This document shows positions 43,612-44,128 of a DNA stretch of 44,128 bases, in pieces. The stretch is from positions 1 to 44,128 of the forward strand of contig NZ_SSNA01000108.1 in the NCBI RefSeq assembly GCF_004799445.1, written 5' to 3'. The translations under genes and the position numbers were made by a program. The notes beneath the pieces were generated by a model. It ran no database searches, had not been told where the DNA came from, and was given only the letters and a program-made list of their open reading frames with translations. Source of the stretch: Bradyrhizobium sp. GTDB taxonomy: Bacteria; Pseudomonadota; Alphaproteobacteria; Rhizobiales; Xanthobacteraceae. The first letter of the stretch is position 1. Every line of letters begins with the position of its first letter.

Positions 43612-44128
43612 TTATGGGACTACGCCAAGCGCCTTCAGTTCAGCATTGGCGGCATCCCACTCGTTGAAACCGTGCGGGCAATCGCTTGCCGCCAGACGGA
43701 AAAGGCGAGTTGCTTCATCTTTCAACCCCTTGGTCAACGAAAGCTCCCCGCTATAGAAATTCGCCTCGCAGACTTGGCCCTTCTTCTTGGTGGGATCCGG
43801 ATCGTCAGCGGCAGCGAGTACAGCAGCAGGCGTCATCTGGTCCATGAACAATCTGATGACCGGCGCCGGCCAGACGGTCATGTCGATCCGGGAACTGGTT
43901 TGCGCCAGACGGCTCGGGCGTTTGTTCCGCTGACTGACGATATCGACCCAAAGCGCCAGATAGGCATTCTCCGGGTCCTGCGCACTTGCCTGGTTAAAAT
44001 CGGCCAGCGCCTTTTCGACCGAGCCAGCAAAGAGATATGAACGCCCGCGGGCAAAGTAGGCCAAGGCGGATTTCGGATTGAGCCGGATCGCCTCATCGTA
44101 GTCGGCGATAGCGCGCTCGAAGTCACCC
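43612..44128 (-). CDS. TPR-repeat protein, 3' part
   Basis: The frame is open from the right window edge (first whole codon ends at 44127) to the stop at 43612, so the gene starts outside. 171 visible codons. The first part has a TPR unit (FERAIADYDEAIRLNPKSALAYFARGRSYLFAG) followed by another (SVEKALADFNQASAQDPENAYLALWVDIVSQRN). Then comes a segment common in NlpI-like Rhizobiales TPR proteins: VWPAPVIRLFMDQMTPAAVLAAADDPDPTKKKGQVCEANFYSGELSL, and FRLAASDCPHGFNEWDAANAELKALG. TPR repeats mediate protein contacts; the N-terminus that would show a signal peptide is missing. Confidence 0.88.
   Translation of the reverse strand, partial: GDFERAIADYDEAIRLNPKSALAYFARGRSYLFAGSVEKALADFNQASAQDPENAYLALWVDIVSQRNKRPSRLAQTSSRIDMTVWPAPVIRLFMDQMTPAAVLAAADDPDPTKKKGQVCEANFYSGELSLTKGLKDEATRLFRLAASDCPHGFNEWDAANAELKALGVVP

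Overview
The window is high-GC chromosomal DNA from an alphaproteobacterium of the Bradyrhizobium / Nitrobacteraceae type. The gene order (uvrC-pgsA-moaD-moaE; ileS-lspA-M16 peptidase pair), the protein sequences and the many palindromic intergenic repeats point there. Most of it is ordinary housekeeping sequence. I see no transposase, phage gene, CRISPR array, tRNA or rRNA.

Layout. 1-6.1 kb: end of a YbjN-domain gene, proC, a small secreted protein, a FlK-like thioesterase, a 4-oxalocrotonate tautomerase, hisS and ilvE. 6.3-9.1 kb: a coupled MarR regulator / OmpR-type response regulator pair followed by a histidine kinase. 9.2-11.7 kb: four small exported proteins, one of them a ribonuclease T2. 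11.8-15 kb: rlmJ, a cold-shock protein, an LCMT-type methyltransferase and an Omp25/31-type beta-barrel protein with a clear terminator. 15.1-19.7 kb: uvrC, pgsA, moaD, moaE, prmB, partly translationally coupled. 19.8-25.6 kb: omega-amino-acid:pyruvate aminotransferase, a membrane EAL-domain protein resembling TipF, a HAD hydrolase, a CheY-like regulator and ribF. 25.8-33.3 kb: ileS, lspA, a secreted proline-rich protein and an active/inactive M16 peptidase pair. 33.5-39.7 kb: arfB, mutL, rsmD, an RluB-type pseudouridine synthase with a very long charged N-terminus, and tadA. 39.8-44.1 kb: a fluoroacetate-dehalogenase-like hydrolase, a long noncoding structured region, an accessory TetR-SDR pair, a purD tail fragment and the end of a TPR gene.

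Points that stand out. (1) Stray copies of gene 3' ends: a 60-bp copy of the proC tail 571 bp downstream of proC, a 76-codon orphan purD tail, and a short rsmD-tail-like motif. The latter two sit directly beside palindromic intergenic repeats. (2) hisS is a mosaic, with an internal stretch of about 600 bp at roughly 51% GC inside a gene otherwise near 70%. (3) Two nearly identical 19-bp sites in inverted orientation lie just upstream of tetR and of the SDR gene, and look like operators. (4) A hydrolase matches every active-site position I recall for fluoroacetate dehalogenase RPA1163, and a thioesterase resembling fluoroacetyl-CoA thioesterase FlK is in the same window. (5) About 650 bp of hairpin-rich noncoding DNA (40.75-41.4 kb) looks like a long dispersed Bradyrhizobium element. 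(6) The RluB-type enzyme and UvrC carry unusual low-complexity N-terminal extensions.

All calls come from reading the sequence and from memory of protein families. No database search was run.
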